Assembly (NCBI RefSeq): GCF_017052465.1
Contig: NZ_JAFHKT010000151.1
Span: forward strand, 372,001 to 436,000
Reading direction: 5' to 3'
DNA length: 64,000 nucleotides
From: Arthrobacter pascens
Lineage (GTDB): Bacteria > Actinomycetota > Actinomycetes > Actinomycetales > Micrococcaceae
The first letter of the stretch is position 1; each line of letters starts with the position of its first letter. The notes under the pieces are model-generated. The model was not told the DNA's origin. It was given only the letters and a program-made list of their open reading frames with translations, and did not search any database. The position numbers and the translations under genes are program-made. Positions 33,294-41,533 of the stretch are shown piece by piece.

Positions 33294-34796
33294 CTAGAAC
33301 CCCAGTTGAGCCGCGACCTGCAGCAGCAGCGCTTCGGAACCCATCGGGCCGATGAGCTGTATGCCCATGGGAAGTCCGTTCCCGGGCCCGCGGAGGCTGG
33401 GCCCCTCGCCGGCCGATGCGGTGGTTCCGCCAGTCGCGGGCGTCCCTTCGGTCCAGTGCACCGGGATGCTGACGGCCGGCAGGCCGCAGACGTTCACCAT
33501 CGAGGACCAGGGTGCGAACTCGCACTGCTTCCGGTAGTCGCCGTCGGCGTCACCGGCCCATTCCGACACCGGCCAGTGGCCGTCACCGTGTGCGGAGCCC
33601 GTGAACCAGCCCACCGGCCGGGGCGTCTGTGCGAGGGACGGCGTCAGGATCAGATCCCAGGCAGCGTACTGCGCCACTGTGTCGCGCTGGAACTGGCGAA
33701 GAAAGGCCAGCGACTCGTTCAGCTTTGAGGCGCTGCGCTGCTGTGCCCGGCGGCGGAAGGTGCGCGTGAGCGGCGCCAGCAAAGCCTCGCGCTGGGGCGG
33801 TATCCGGGCCGCTCCGACGCCTGCCGTCCAGGCGGTCGTGAAGGCGTCCGGATAGCGGTTGTCGTAGCGGATGGTGGTTTCGACGACGTCATGCCCGGCG
33901 GCCGTCAGCATCCGGGCACCGGTGGCCAGCGCGTCCAGCGCCTCGGGATCGGGTGCGAACGGAAAAATGCCGGCCCACGGGCTGTCCAGGCTCATGCCGA
34001 TGCGCAGCCTGGGCGGGGCGTCCGCGACAGTCTCCAGGTATCCCGTGCCGGCTGGGCCGGCGCTCGCGGTGCTGGTGCCAGGGGGCTCGGCGGCCGTCAG
34101 CGCATCGAGCAGGAGCGCCGCGTCCGCGGCGGAATGCGCGAGCGGCCCGGCGACCACCAGGCCGGCCGGATCGCCGTTGCTTTCCCCGGCGGGAACCAGG
34201 CCGCGTCCGGGTTTGAGCCCCAGCAGTCCACATGCCGCTGCGGGAATCCGGACGGACCCTCCGCCGTCGGATCCCGGGGCGAACGGCAGGAGTTTCGCGG
34301 CCACCGCCGCGGCGCTGCCGCCGGACGAGCCGCCCGAGCTGCGGCTGAGGGCATGCGGATTGCGCGACGGCGGGGCGATGCGGTTTTCGCTGTACGCGGT
34401 GAGTCCGAATTCCGGGACCTGCGTCTTGCCCAGCGAGACGGTTCCGGAGGCCCTCAGGGCTGCCGCGAGTGCGCCGTCCACGGGAGCGGGGCGCCGGTCC
34501 AGGGCGGCGGAGCCGTGTGTGGTGACCACGCCTGCCACGTCTGTCAGGTCTTTATAGGCCACCGGCATGCCGTGGAGTGCGGGAAGCTCTTCCGGGCGAA
34601 GCCGGGCATGCCTCTGGTCCGCGGCTGCAGCCTCGTCCATGGCCATGTCCGCAGTGACCGTGATGAAGGCGCCCAGCCCGGGGTTGGCGGCCTCAATCCG
34701 CTGGAGGAAGTGGGCCGCGGCCTCCCGCGCGGAGATTTCCCCGGACCGCAGCGCGTCCCTGAGGCGGACGGCGGAGAGGCAGTGGATCTCAGTCAA
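33294..34796 (-). CDS. Amidase signature family hydrolase
   Basis: 500-residue amidase. The Ser-cisSer-Lys triad is visible: lysine in GMPVAYKDLTDVAGV (near residue 82), SSGGSSGGSAAAVAAKLLPFAPGSDGGGSVRIPAA in parts (residues about 150-185) with cis-Ser and the nucleophile Ser in GGGSVRIPA. The family hydrolyses amides, nitrile-derived amides or glutaminyl groups; no GatB/GatC genes are near, so it is not a tRNA amidotransferase subunit. The start appears to be TTG at 34796, preceded by AGGAAGCGAG. It lies divergent from a rhodanese gene. Substrate unknown. Confidence 0.93.
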   Translation of the reverse strand: MTEIHCLSAVRLRDALRSGEISAREAAAHFLQRIEAANPGLGAFITVTADMAMDEAAAADQRHARLRPEELPALHGMPVAYKDLTDVAGVVTTHGSAALDRRPAPVDGALAAALRASGTVSLGKTQVPEFGLTAYSENRIAPPSRNPHALSRSSGGSSGGSAAAVAAKLLPFAPGSDGGGSVRIPAAACGLLGLKPGRGLVPAGESNGDPAGLVVAGPLAHSAADAALLLDALTAAEPPGTSTASAGPAGTGYLETVADAPPRLRIGMSLDSPWAGIFPFAPDPEALDALATGARMLTAAGHDVVETTIRYDNRYPDAFTTAWTAGVGAARIPPQREALLAPLTRTFRRRAQQRSASKLNESLAFLRQFQRDTVAQYAAWDLILTPSLAQTPRPVGWFTGSAHGDGHWPVSEWAGDADGDYRKQCEFAPWSSMVNVCGLPAVSIPVHWTEGTPATGGTTASAGEGPSLRGPGNGLPMGIQLIGPMGSEALLLQVAAQLGF

Positions 34797-34909
34797 GGGT
34801 GCTCGCTTCCTGCATGGTCCAAGAAGCGTAACGTGCCGCCCAGGGGGCGCGGCCCCGTCCGCTGGCGATACGCTGGTGCTGAGAGCTTGCGGCCAAGGAG
34901 AGGACTCCC

Positions 34910-35236
34910 ATGAGCGACCATGAAACTGTCACCGTCAACGACGTTCCGTCGGACGCAGCCATCCTGGATGTGCGCGAAGACTACGAGTGGGTGGCAGGGC
35001 ACGCCGAGGGCGCGCTGCACATTCCCCTGGACCAGCTGCCGGGCCGCCTTGAGGAGCTGGACCCCGACGAGGATCTGTACGTCATCTGCCGCACCGGTGG
35101 ACGCTCCCACCGCGCTGCCCAGTGGCTGGTTGGCCAAGGGTACTCCGCCGTCAATGTGGCCGGCGGCATGGACCAGTGGCTCGAGTCCGGCAAGCCGCTG
35201 GTCTCCGACAACGGCCTCAAGCCCGTGGTGCTCTGA
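34910..35236 (+). CDS. Single-domain rhodanese-like sulfurtransferase
   Basis: 108 residues, one rhodanese domain: ILDVREDYEWVAGHAEGALHIPL in parts near residue 20 and the active-site loop CRTGGRS (Cys near residue 62), with NVAGGMDQW at the end. It could transfer sulfane sulfur from thiosulfate or persulfides. The ATG follows AAGGAGAGG. Likely cytoplasmic and monocistronic; pheA begins 93 bp later. Confidence 0.93.
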   Translation: MSDHETVTVNDVPSDAAILDVREDYEWVAGHAEGALHIPLDQLPGRLEELDPDEDLYVICRTGGRSHRAAQWLVGQGYSAVNVAGGMDQWLESGKPLVSDNGLKPVVL

Positions 35237-35328
35237 ATCATCATTGACCGCCGGCACCGCAGCTCCGAAAACGTTCCGGACCTGCGGAGCCACCAGGCCT
35301 TTCCATTCATGACTAATAAGGAATACTG

Positions 35329-36309
35329 ATGCCCGCCTCCCGCGCCACCTACACCTTCCTTGGACCCGAGGGCACGTTCACGGAGGCGGCGCTGATGCAG
35401 GTTCCTGATGCGGCCGGAGCCATCCGCATCCCGTCCTCCAACGTCAACACGGCGCTGGACAAGGTGCGCGACGGATCGGCCGATGCCGCCATGGTCCCCA
35501 TCGAGAACTCGGTTGAGGGTGGGGTAACGGCCACGCTCGATGCCATCGCCACCGGCCAGGAGCTGCGGATCATCCGCGAGGCGCTCGTCCCCATCAGCTT
35601 CGTGCTGGTGGCCCGTCCCGGCGTCGACATCACGCAGATCCGCCGTATCTCCACCCACGGCCATGCCTGGGCTCAGTGCCGCCTGTGGGTCGACGCGAAT
35701 ATTCCCGGCGCTGAATATATTCCTGCCTCCTCCACAGCCGCCGGGGCGCTGGGGCTCCTGGAAGACGACGCGCACTACGATGCCGCGATATGCGCCCCCA
35801 TCGTCGCAGCGGAACAGCCCGGACTCCATGTGCTGGCCGAGAACATCGGGGACAACCCCGGGGCAGTCACCCGCTTTGTCCTTGTGAGCCGTCCTGGTGT
35901 CCTCCCGGCAAGGACTGGTGCCGACAAGACCACCGTGGTTGTGCCGCTGCCCGAAGACCGCCCTGGCGCGCTCATGGAGATCCTCGACCAGTTCGCCACC
36001 CGCGGGGTGAACCTCAGCAGGATCGAATCACGCCCGACGGGACAGTACCTCGGCCACTATTTCTTCAGCATCGACGCCGACGGCCATGTCGCGGACGCCC
36101 GCGTGGCGGACGCCCTCGCCGGGCTGCACCGCATCAGCCCCGCCACGCGTTTCCTGGGATCGTACGGACGGGCAGACGCCCAAAGCCCGGTGGTGGCGCC
36201 GCACACCTCCGACGAAGCATTCCGTGCCGCGCATGCTTGGGTCGATGAAATTCTGGCTGCGGAAACTCTGGGGTCGGGAATGGCCGCAAATGCTTCGCCC
36301 ACAGCGTAG
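35329..36309 (+). CDS. pheA: Prephenate dehydratase
   Basis: 326-residue monofunctional prephenate dehydratase that makes phenylpyruvate for phenylalanine synthesis. The catalytic domain (residues 1-190) has YTFLGPEGTFTEAAL, PIENSVEGGV and DNPGAVTRFVLV (equivalent of the NxTRF motif). A regulatory ACT domain (about 200-280) carries DRPGALMEILDQFATRGVNLSRIESRP in parts, the phenylalanine-binding signature with ESRP. No chorismate mutase domain is fused. ATG at 35329. A 45-residue Ala-rich tail follows the ACT domain, somewhat longer than usual. Confidence 0.96.
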   Translation: MPASRATYTFLGPEGTFTEAALMQVPDAAGAIRIPSSNVNTALDKVRDGSADAAMVPIENSVEGGVTATLDAIATGQELRIIREALVPISFVLVARPGVDITQIRRISTHGHAWAQCRLWVDANIPGAEYIPASSTAAGALGLLEDDAHYDAAICAPIVAAEQPGLHVLAENIGDNPGAVTRFVLVSRPGVLPARTGADKTTVVVPLPEDRPGALMEILDQFATRGVNLSRIESRPTGQYLGHYFFSIDADGHVADARVADALAGLHRISPATRFLGSYGRADAQSPVVAPHTSDEAFRAAHAWVDEILAAETLGSGMAANASPTA

Positions 36310-36403
36310 ACAAATGCTTCTGGCGGTACTTCCCTGCCCCTAGGACTGTGCGTATGCTTGCCTGATCAACAGGGGGGGGTGGCCCAAGCGAGAGGAGCGG
36401 GTC

Positions 36404-36622
36404 ATGTCAGATAACGCCAGGACCGAAAATGACGGCCAGGGAATGATCGTCAACCCCAAGCCGACAGCAGAAAACCAGGACTGGGACGGGGACGACGCGG
36501 ACCGGGCGGACCGCCTGCGCTTCGAAGAGGAGCAGGCCATGATCCGCGAGCAGTCCGAAGCCCGCGCGGCAGCCAAGGCGGCAGAGGCCGCCAAGCAAAC
36601 AGGCACCGCCAAGTCCGCTTAG
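36404..36622 (+). CDS. Small charged hypothetical protein
   Basis: 72 residues, rich in Asp, Glu, Ala and Arg, with a C-terminal coiled-coil-like helix (EEEQAMIREQSEARAAAKAAEAAKQ). No recognised domain, no Cys. ATG follows GAGAGGAGCGG. A run of eight G residues (36372-36379) lies in the leader, and TATGCT at 36353-36358 could be a -10 element. The stop overlaps the convergent lipid-kinase stop by 4 nt. It resembles the acidic disordered proteins near 22-26 kb in composition. Confidence 0.7.
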   Translation: MSDNARTENDGQGMIVNPKPTAENQDWDGDDADRADRLRFEEEQAMIREQSEARAAAKAAEAAKQTGTAKSA

Positions 36623-37698
36623 GCCACGCCGCCCGCGCCGATGCCGGGCAGCGCCCTGACCCTGATCAGCAGCGATCTGGGATCCACCTGAACCGTGACC
36701 TTGGTGGCTTCGCCTGTGATGTCGCCGTCCAGTTGGGTGGGCATTGGCTCCGGACACTTGATGACCACCCTGCCGGAGCGGTACACGCTCATCACGGGCA
36801 GGTGCCGCTTGTGCTTGAACAGGATCTTGGCATACATCGCCATCCACCCCACCGCGCTTCGCGGGCTCATGACCACCACGTCCAGCATCCCGTCGTCGAT
36901 CATGGCCTGCGGAATCAGGTCGATGCCGCCGGGGACAAGTCCGCAATTGGCAAACAGGACACTGCGGATCTTGCGCGACTGTTCGGGCTGGCCGTCCAGC
37001 GAGATCGAGACCTTCTTCCTGCGCCCCTGCAGGTGACGGACTCCCGCTTCGGTGTAGGCGAGCCATCCCACGGCCCGTTTTAGGCCGTCATTTGTATCCC
37101 CCACCACCTCGGCGTCCATGCCGATGCCCGCAATCACCAGGAAGGCATGTCTCGACGTGCGGCCGGTCTGGGCGTTCTCGATGGCCATCCGTGCTGTATC
37201 GATGTAGCGCTGATGGCCGAAGAGCGCCGTCTGCACATTGCCCTGCAGGTCGTAGATGTCCAGGTCCACGTTGCGTGCCAACAGGTTTCCGGTGCCCAGC
37301 GGAATCAGGCCCATTGCGACGCCGGTGTGCGCCAGCGATTCCGCCACCACCCGCACCGTGCCGTCGCCGCCGCCCACAAGGACGACGTCGGCCCCGAATG
37401 CCAGCGCCGCCCGGACCTGTGAGTGGCCGGGGTCATCCGCTGTCGTCTCAAAGAACCGCGGAGCCTCCCAGCCGGCCGTGAGGCAGGCGCGCTGGATGGC
37501 GGCGCGGGCCTCGGCGGACTTTGCCTTTGTAGGGTTCAAAACCACCGCAACGCGCTGGCGCCCCAGGCCATGGGCGTGGGGATCCTCCTGCACCGCGCTT
37601 CGCGCGTGCAGGGCCTTGAGGCTGCGCACGCCCCACCAGCTGGAGACGGCGAATGCCAGGGCTCCAACGATCAGGACGTAGAGAAACAGGTCGCTCAT
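36619..37698 (-). CDS. Diacylglycerol/lipid kinase family protein
   Basis: 359 residues with one N-terminal membrane helix (FLYVLIVGALAFAVSSWWG, residues 5-23) and a DAGK catalytic domain: VAVVLNPTKAKS near residue 50, the nucleotide loop VVLVGGGDGTVRVVAESL near 105, GLIPLGTGNLLARNV, and the C-terminal fold with PTQLDGDITGE. Such proteins phosphorylate diacylglycerol, sphingosine-like lipids or phosphatidylinositol; the substrate is not evident. ATG at 37698. It is divergent from serS with a short gap that holds the putative leaderless serS promoter. Confidence 0.9.
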   Translation of the reverse strand: MSDLFLYVLIVGALAFAVSSWWGVRSLKALHARSAVQEDPHAHGLGRQRVAVVLNPTKAKSAEARAAIQRACLTAGWEAPRFFETTADDPGHSQVRAALAFGADVVLVGGGDGTVRVVAESLAHTGVAMGLIPLGTGNLLARNVDLDIYDLQGNVQTALFGHQRYIDTARMAIENAQTGRTSRHAFLVIAGIGMDAEVVGDTNDGLKRAVGWLAYTEAGVRHLQGRRKKVSISLDGQPEQSRKIRSVLFANCGLVPGGIDLIPQAMIDDGMLDVVVMSPRSAVGWMAMYAKILFKHKRHLPVMSVYRSGRVVIKCPEPMPTQLDGDITGEATKVTVQVDPRSLLIRVRALPGIGAGGVA

Positions 37699-37750
37699 GG
37701 TGCTTCAACACTATCCCGCCGGGGGATGCGCCGGGCTGCCCGCCGCATTC

Positions 37751-37764
37751 GATACTCTTGTGTG
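37751..37764 (+). promoter_or_regulatory. Putative -10 element of a leaderless serS transcript
   Basis: GATACT at 37751-37756 resembles an actinobacterial -10 hexamer. The GTG start of serS lies 8 nt beyond it, where transcription would begin, and no ribosome-binding site is present. lysS shows the same arrangement and spacing. A -35 element is not obvious. Confidence 0.5.
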
Positions 37765-39045
37765 GTGATCGACGTAAAAGACCTCAGCGAAAATCCGGAC
37801 AAGTACCGCGCCAGCCAGCATGCACGAGGGGCGGACGAAACCGTGGTGGACGCGATCATCGATGCGGACGCCACCCGCCGCGCGGCGTTGATCCGGTTCG
37901 AGAACCTCCGTGCGGAACAGAACGTGTTCGGCAAGAAGGTGGCTCAGGCCAAGGGCGAGGAAAAGCAGGCGCTGCTCGCTGAGGTCCGGGAGCTGGCCGG
38001 GGCCGTCAAGGCGGCCTCCGCCGAAGCGGACGCCGCGCAGGCCAAGCAGGAGGAACTGCTGCGCACCATGCCCAACCTCATCGAGGCGGGCGTGCCCGAG
38101 GGCGGCGAGGACGACTACGTGGTGGTCAGGAGCGTCGGCACGCCCCGTGAGTTCCCCGACTTCGAGCCCCGGGACCACCTGGAAATCGGCGAGCTGATCG
38201 GTGCCATCGACATGGAGCGCGGCGCCAAGGTCTCCGGTTCACGGTTCTACTTCCTGCGCGGCGTCGGCGCCCGGCTGGAGATGGCCCTGCTGCAGATGGC
38301 AATGGACCAGGCCGTCGAGGCTGGCTTCGTCCCCATGATCACCCCCACGCTGGTCCGCCCGGAGATCATGCAGGGCACGGGCTTCGATGTAAAGCACGAC
38401 GCCGAGATCTACCGTCTCGCCGAAGACGACCTCTACCTTGTGGGCACTTCGGAGGTGTCCCTGGCGGGATACCACGCGGACGAGATCCTGGACCTCACGG
38501 CGGGCCCGATCCGTTTCGCAGGCCAGAGCTCCTGCTACCGCCGCGAAGCCGGATCGCACGGCAAGGACACCCGCGGCATCATCCGCGTGCACCAGTTCAA
38601 CAAGGTGGAGATGTTCATCTACACCACCGTTGAAGAAGCGGCCGCGGAACACGAGCGCCTGCTCGCCTGGGAAGAGGAAATGCTCGCCAAATGCGAGCTC
38701 CCGTACCGCGTGATCGACACTGCAGCCGGCGACCTCGGCATGTCCGCTGCGCGCAAGTTCGACTGCGAAGCCTGGGTTCCCACCCAGGGCGCCTACCGCG
38801 AGCTCACCTCCACCTCGAACTGCACCACGTTCCAGGCCCGCCGCCTGAACATCCGTGAACGCGTCCTGAACGAGGACGGCGCCCCGAAGGGCACCCGTCC
38901 GGTGGCCACGCTCAATGGCACTCTGGCCACCACGCGCTGGATCGTCGCCATCCTGGAGCACCACCAGAACCCGGACGGCTCCGTGAACGTGCCCGCAGCG
39001 CTGCAGAAGTACCTCGGCGGGCTCCAGGTCCTGCCTGTCCTGTAG
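37765..39045 (+). CDS. serS: Seryl-tRNA synthetase
   Basis: 426-residue class II synthetase charging tRNA-Ser and tRNA-Sec. The N-terminal coiled-coil arm that grips the tRNA covers residues about 28-105 (ENLRAEQNVFGKKVAQAKGEEK in parts). The catalytic domain has the TSEVSLAGYH segment, motif 2 in CYRREAGSHGKDTRGIIRVHQFNKVE (in parts) and motif 3 in NGTLATTRWIVAILEHHQ. Length is normal. The GTG at 37765 lacks a ribosome-binding site and is probably leaderless; a GTG one codon earlier is possible. Confidence 0.97.
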   Translation: MIDVKDLSENPDKYRASQHARGADETVVDAIIDADATRRAALIRFENLRAEQNVFGKKVAQAKGEEKQALLAEVRELAGAVKAASAEADAAQAKQEELLRTMPNLIEAGVPEGGEDDYVVVRSVGTPREFPDFEPRDHLEIGELIGAIDMERGAKVSGSRFYFLRGVGARLEMALLQMAMDQAVEAGFVPMITPTLVRPEIMQGTGFDVKHDAEIYRLAEDDLYLVGTSEVSLAGYHADEILDLTAGPIRFAGQSSCYRREAGSHGKDTRGIIRVHQFNKVEMFIYTTVEEAAAEHERLLAWEEEMLAKCELPYRVIDTAAGDLGMSAARKFDCEAWVPTQGAYRELTSTSNCTTFQARRLNIRERVLNEDGAPKGTRPVATLNGTLATTRWIVAILEHHQNPDGSVNVPAALQKYLGGLQVLPVL

Positions 39046-39082
39046 CCACGGCCCATAGCCAGGACGCGTACCAGGCGCGTAT

Positions 39083-39121
39083 GTAAACACTCACACTGGG
39101 GACAGCCCTGTGAGTATTTAC
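39083..39121. terminator. Stem-loop downstream of serS
   Basis: GTAAACACTCACA (39083-39095) pairs with TGTGAGTATTTAC (39109-39121) with one mismatch and a 13-nt loop, 38 bp after the serS stop. There is no U-tract. It probably marks the serS transcript end, or a regulatory palindrome before the HAD gene that starts at 39190. Confidence 0.55.
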
Positions 39122-39189
39122 CCGGTGTTCATTCGCTGCTGTGGCCTGCGTCCTAGCGGGTGCCAGGGGTGTCTGGTCTACTAGGGAGC

Positions 39190-40035
39190 ATGACTACACT
39201 GACTGAATCCTCAGCCGCTGGCATCGAAGACCAGCAAGAAACCGCACAGAAGCTCATGATTGCCCTGGACGTGGACGGCACCCTCGTGGACCACGACGGC
39301 CACATGTCCGCCCCCGTCCGTGAGGCCGCCCAGGCGGTGGTGGCGGCAGGCCACGAGGTCATGATCGCCACGGGCCGTTCGCTCAACGCCACCCTGCCGG
39401 TGATTGAGCAGATCGGCATCGACCGCGGATACGCCGTCTGCTGCAACGGCGGCGTCACCCTGCGCCTGCACCCCGAACTGCCGGACGGCTACGAAATCAT
39501 CCACAAGGCCACGTTCGATCCCGGCCCCGCCCTCCGCGCCCTCCGCAAGCGCCTTCCGACCGCCAAATACGCGCTGGAGGATGAGGACGGCAACTTCCTG
39601 TCCACGGAACGATTCCAGGACGCGAGTTTTGGCGTCGAGGCCATCGGCGTCGACTTCCAGACCATGCTGGAGGCCACGGCCGTGCGTGTCGTGGTGTTCA
39701 GCGCCGAGAACACGCCGGAGGAGTTCAACGAGGCCATTGAGCACATCGGCCTCGCTGGCGTCACCTACTCGGTGGGCTGGACTGCCTGGCTGGACATCGC
39801 CGCGGCGGGGGTCACCAAGGCCAGCGCCCTTGAAAATCTCCGCAGCAGGCTCGGCGTGGAGGCGTCCAGCACGGTGGCCATCGGGGACGGCCGCAACGAC
39901 ATTGAGATGCTCACCTGGGCGGGCCGCGGCGTGGCAATGGGCCAGGCACCGGACGAAGTGGTCGCCGCCGCGGATGAGGTCACCAAGTCCGTGTACGACG
40001 ACGGTGCGGCGCTGGTTCTGCGCGGCCTGCTGTAA
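39190..40035 (+). CDS. HAD-superfamily Cof-type phosphatase
   Basis: 281 residues with an N-terminal extension of about 30 residues, then motif I ALDVDGTLVDHDGHM, motif II MIATGRSLN, a Cof-type cap domain, and motif IV AIGDGRNDIEMLTWAG. It probably dephosphorylates a sugar phosphate or cofactor intermediate. ATG at 39190 is preceded closely by GGGAG. It is related to the phosphatase at 20469-21287 (similar DGTL, TGR and NDIEML..AG motifs), but the cap differs. Serine biosynthetic function is not indicated despite the adjacent serS. Confidence 0.9.
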   Translation: MTTLTESSAAGIEDQQETAQKLMIALDVDGTLVDHDGHMSAPVREAAQAVVAAGHEVMIATGRSLNATLPVIEQIGIDRGYAVCCNGGVTLRLHPELPDGYEIIHKATFDPGPALRALRKRLPTAKYALEDEDGNFLSTERFQDASFGVEAIGVDFQTMLEATAVRVVVFSAENTPEEFNEAIEHIGLAGVTYSVGWTAWLDIAAAGVTKASALENLRSRLGVEASSTVAIGDGRNDIEMLTWAGRGVAMGQAPDEVVAAADEVTKSVYDDGAALVLRGLL

Positions 40036-40076
40036 CGCGGGGGTGCCTGCGCCAAAGCGCTAGTTCACCTCTAGTA

Positions 40077-40676
40077 CTAGTGCACCTCGAGTATGAGGGA
40101 GAGCAGCCGGGCCGCTGCGGGCCGGGCGGCGTGTTCCTCGTTCCACTGGGCGCGTGCCACGGCCTTGCTCACGGCCTGGGACGTGATGCCCAGTTCCTCA
40201 GCCACCGCTTTTTGCTGGCCGCGGACGCCGGGGGTCAGCAGATCCAGGACGCGCCATTCGGCCTCGCTCCTGTCGTGGACGATGTGGCCCAGCAGCCGGA
40301 GCACCGACTCGGCTTCCGCGGCCAGGTCCGCCAGCGGCCCCTCTACGGCCACAGGAACTCGCTCCTTGCTGTTGTGGAGCCGGTCCACCGCCCTGCGCGC
40401 GTAGATCAGCCCATGCCCGGAGGCGTCCTTGATCTGGTTGGGCAGCGGCTCGTTAACGGGCCCAACGCCGATGCCCACGTACCAGCTGCCGCACCGCAGC
40501 GCGATCATGGCGGCTTCCACCGTCTGGTGCGGGCACTCCAGGATCCCCTGAACCTCGTCCTCCACGGAGCGGTCGAAGTCCAGGCGCGCCGGGATATGCC
40601 GGAGGTCCTTCAGGAGGTGCGGGACCCGGTCGCCGTCGCGCCGGCTGTCTGTTTGGTTGATAGTCAGCGTGAACAT
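40077..40676 (-). CDS. SatD/MarR-like regulator with C-terminal HTH
   Basis: 199 residues. The N-terminal part (INQTDSRRDGDRV, FDRSVEDEVQGIL, WYVGIGVGPV) resembles SatD-type proteins. A C-terminal helix-turn-helix, GQQKAVAEELGITSQAVSKAVARAQW (in parts; residues about 150-178), is of the MarR/Fis-like kind. A regulator of unknown target is likely. The ATG lacks a ribosome-binding site; TAGTCT about 8 nt upstream could drive a leaderless message. The last codons lie in a short duplication (TAGTKCACCTC twice, flanking CTAGTACTAG), giving several stop codons in series. Confidence 0.6.
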   Translation of the reverse strand: MFTLTINQTDSRRDGDRVPHLLKDLRHIPARLDFDRSVEDEVQGILECPHQTVEAAMIALRCGSWYVGIGVGPVNEPLPNQIKDASGHGLIYARRAVDRLHNSKERVPVAVEGPLADLAAEAESVLRLLGHIVHDRSEAEWRVLDLLTPGVRGQQKAVAEELGITSQAVSKAVARAQWNEEHAARPAAARLLSLILEVH

Positions 40677-40832
40677 GGTGGAAATCAGACTACCCGGTGG
40701 TAGCTCGGAGGCAAGATCTCCGGTCCGGGGACGTTACGGAACTCACGCCGGCCGCCGGATGCCTGCGTTATGCTGCCCCGGGCGGACGGCCCCGGTGCCG
40801 CCGCGGGTCGGGAAAGTGGGTCCGGAAAAACG

Positions 40833-40879
40833 CGACGGCGGCAGGTGCGGTTCACAAGGAACCGTACCTGCCGCCGTCG
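40833..40879 (-). terminator. Rho-independent terminator of ppa
   Basis: A 21-bp stem (40833-40853 with 40859-40879, one wobble pair) closes a 5-nt loop. On the minus strand it is followed by CGTTTTTCC, giving a U-tract. It lies 17 bp beyond the ppa stop. This is the best-formed intrinsic terminator of the minus strand in the window. Confidence 0.9.
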
Positions 40880-40895
40880 TAGGTGAAGCGGTGCG

Positions 40896-41384
40896 TCAGT
40901 GTGCCGCGGGCACGTAACGCTTGATGGACGCCTCGAGCTCGGCCTCCGCTGCGGCGCGGTCGGCCCAGCCCTCGGCCCTGACCCACTTGCCCGGCTCCAG
41001 GTCCTTGTAGCGGGTAAAGAAGTGCTCGATCTCCTTGATCAGGAACTCGTTGACGTCGCTGACTTCCTGGATGTGGTCGAACCGCGGGTCGGCCGGAACG
41101 CACAGGACCTTGGCGTCCCCGCCGCCGTCGTCGGTCATGTTGAAGACGCCGATCGGACGGGCTTCAACGATGACGCCCGGGACCAGGTCGAAGTCCTGCA
41201 GGAGCACCAGCGCGTCCAGCGGGTCGCCGTCTTCGCCGAGGGTGTTCTCGAAGAAGCCGTAGTGGGTGGGGTACTGCATGGACGTGAAGAGGACGCGGTC
41301 CAGGCGGACTCGGCCGGTCTCGTGGTCGACTTCGTACTTGACGCGCGATCCCTTGGGGATCTCGATGGTCACGTCATGCTTCAT
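40896..41384 (-). CDS. ppa: Inorganic pyrophosphatase
   Basis: 162-residue soluble family I pyrophosphatase, hydrolysing PPi to two phosphates and pulling biosynthetic reactions forward. It contains IEIPKGSRVKYEVDHETGRVRLDR in parts, YPTHYGFFENTLGEDGDPLDALVL in parts with the D-x-D-P-x-D metal site, and KDLEPGKWV. Length is standard. ATG at 41384 is preceded by AAGGAGC. It is divergent from dacB and ended by a strong terminator. Confidence 0.97.
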   Translation of the reverse strand: MKHDVTIEIPKGSRVKYEVDHETGRVRLDRVLFTSMQYPTHYGFFENTLGEDGDPLDALVLLQDFDLVPGVIVEARPIGVFNMTDDGGGDAKVLCVPADPRFDHIQEVSDVNEFLIKEIEHFFTRYKDLEPGKWVRAEGWADRAAAEAELEASIKRYVPAAH

Positions 41385-41533
41385 GGAAATGCTCCTTGAC
41401 GATTGGTGTTCGCGGCACGCTGACGTTCAACAAAAAAGGGCAGTCGCTGCCGCCGACTACTATTGAGGATATAGCGAGAGGCCCAGGTTTCAGGAACTAA
41501 TGGGGTAATTTCAGGACTTTGAGGATCAGCGGC

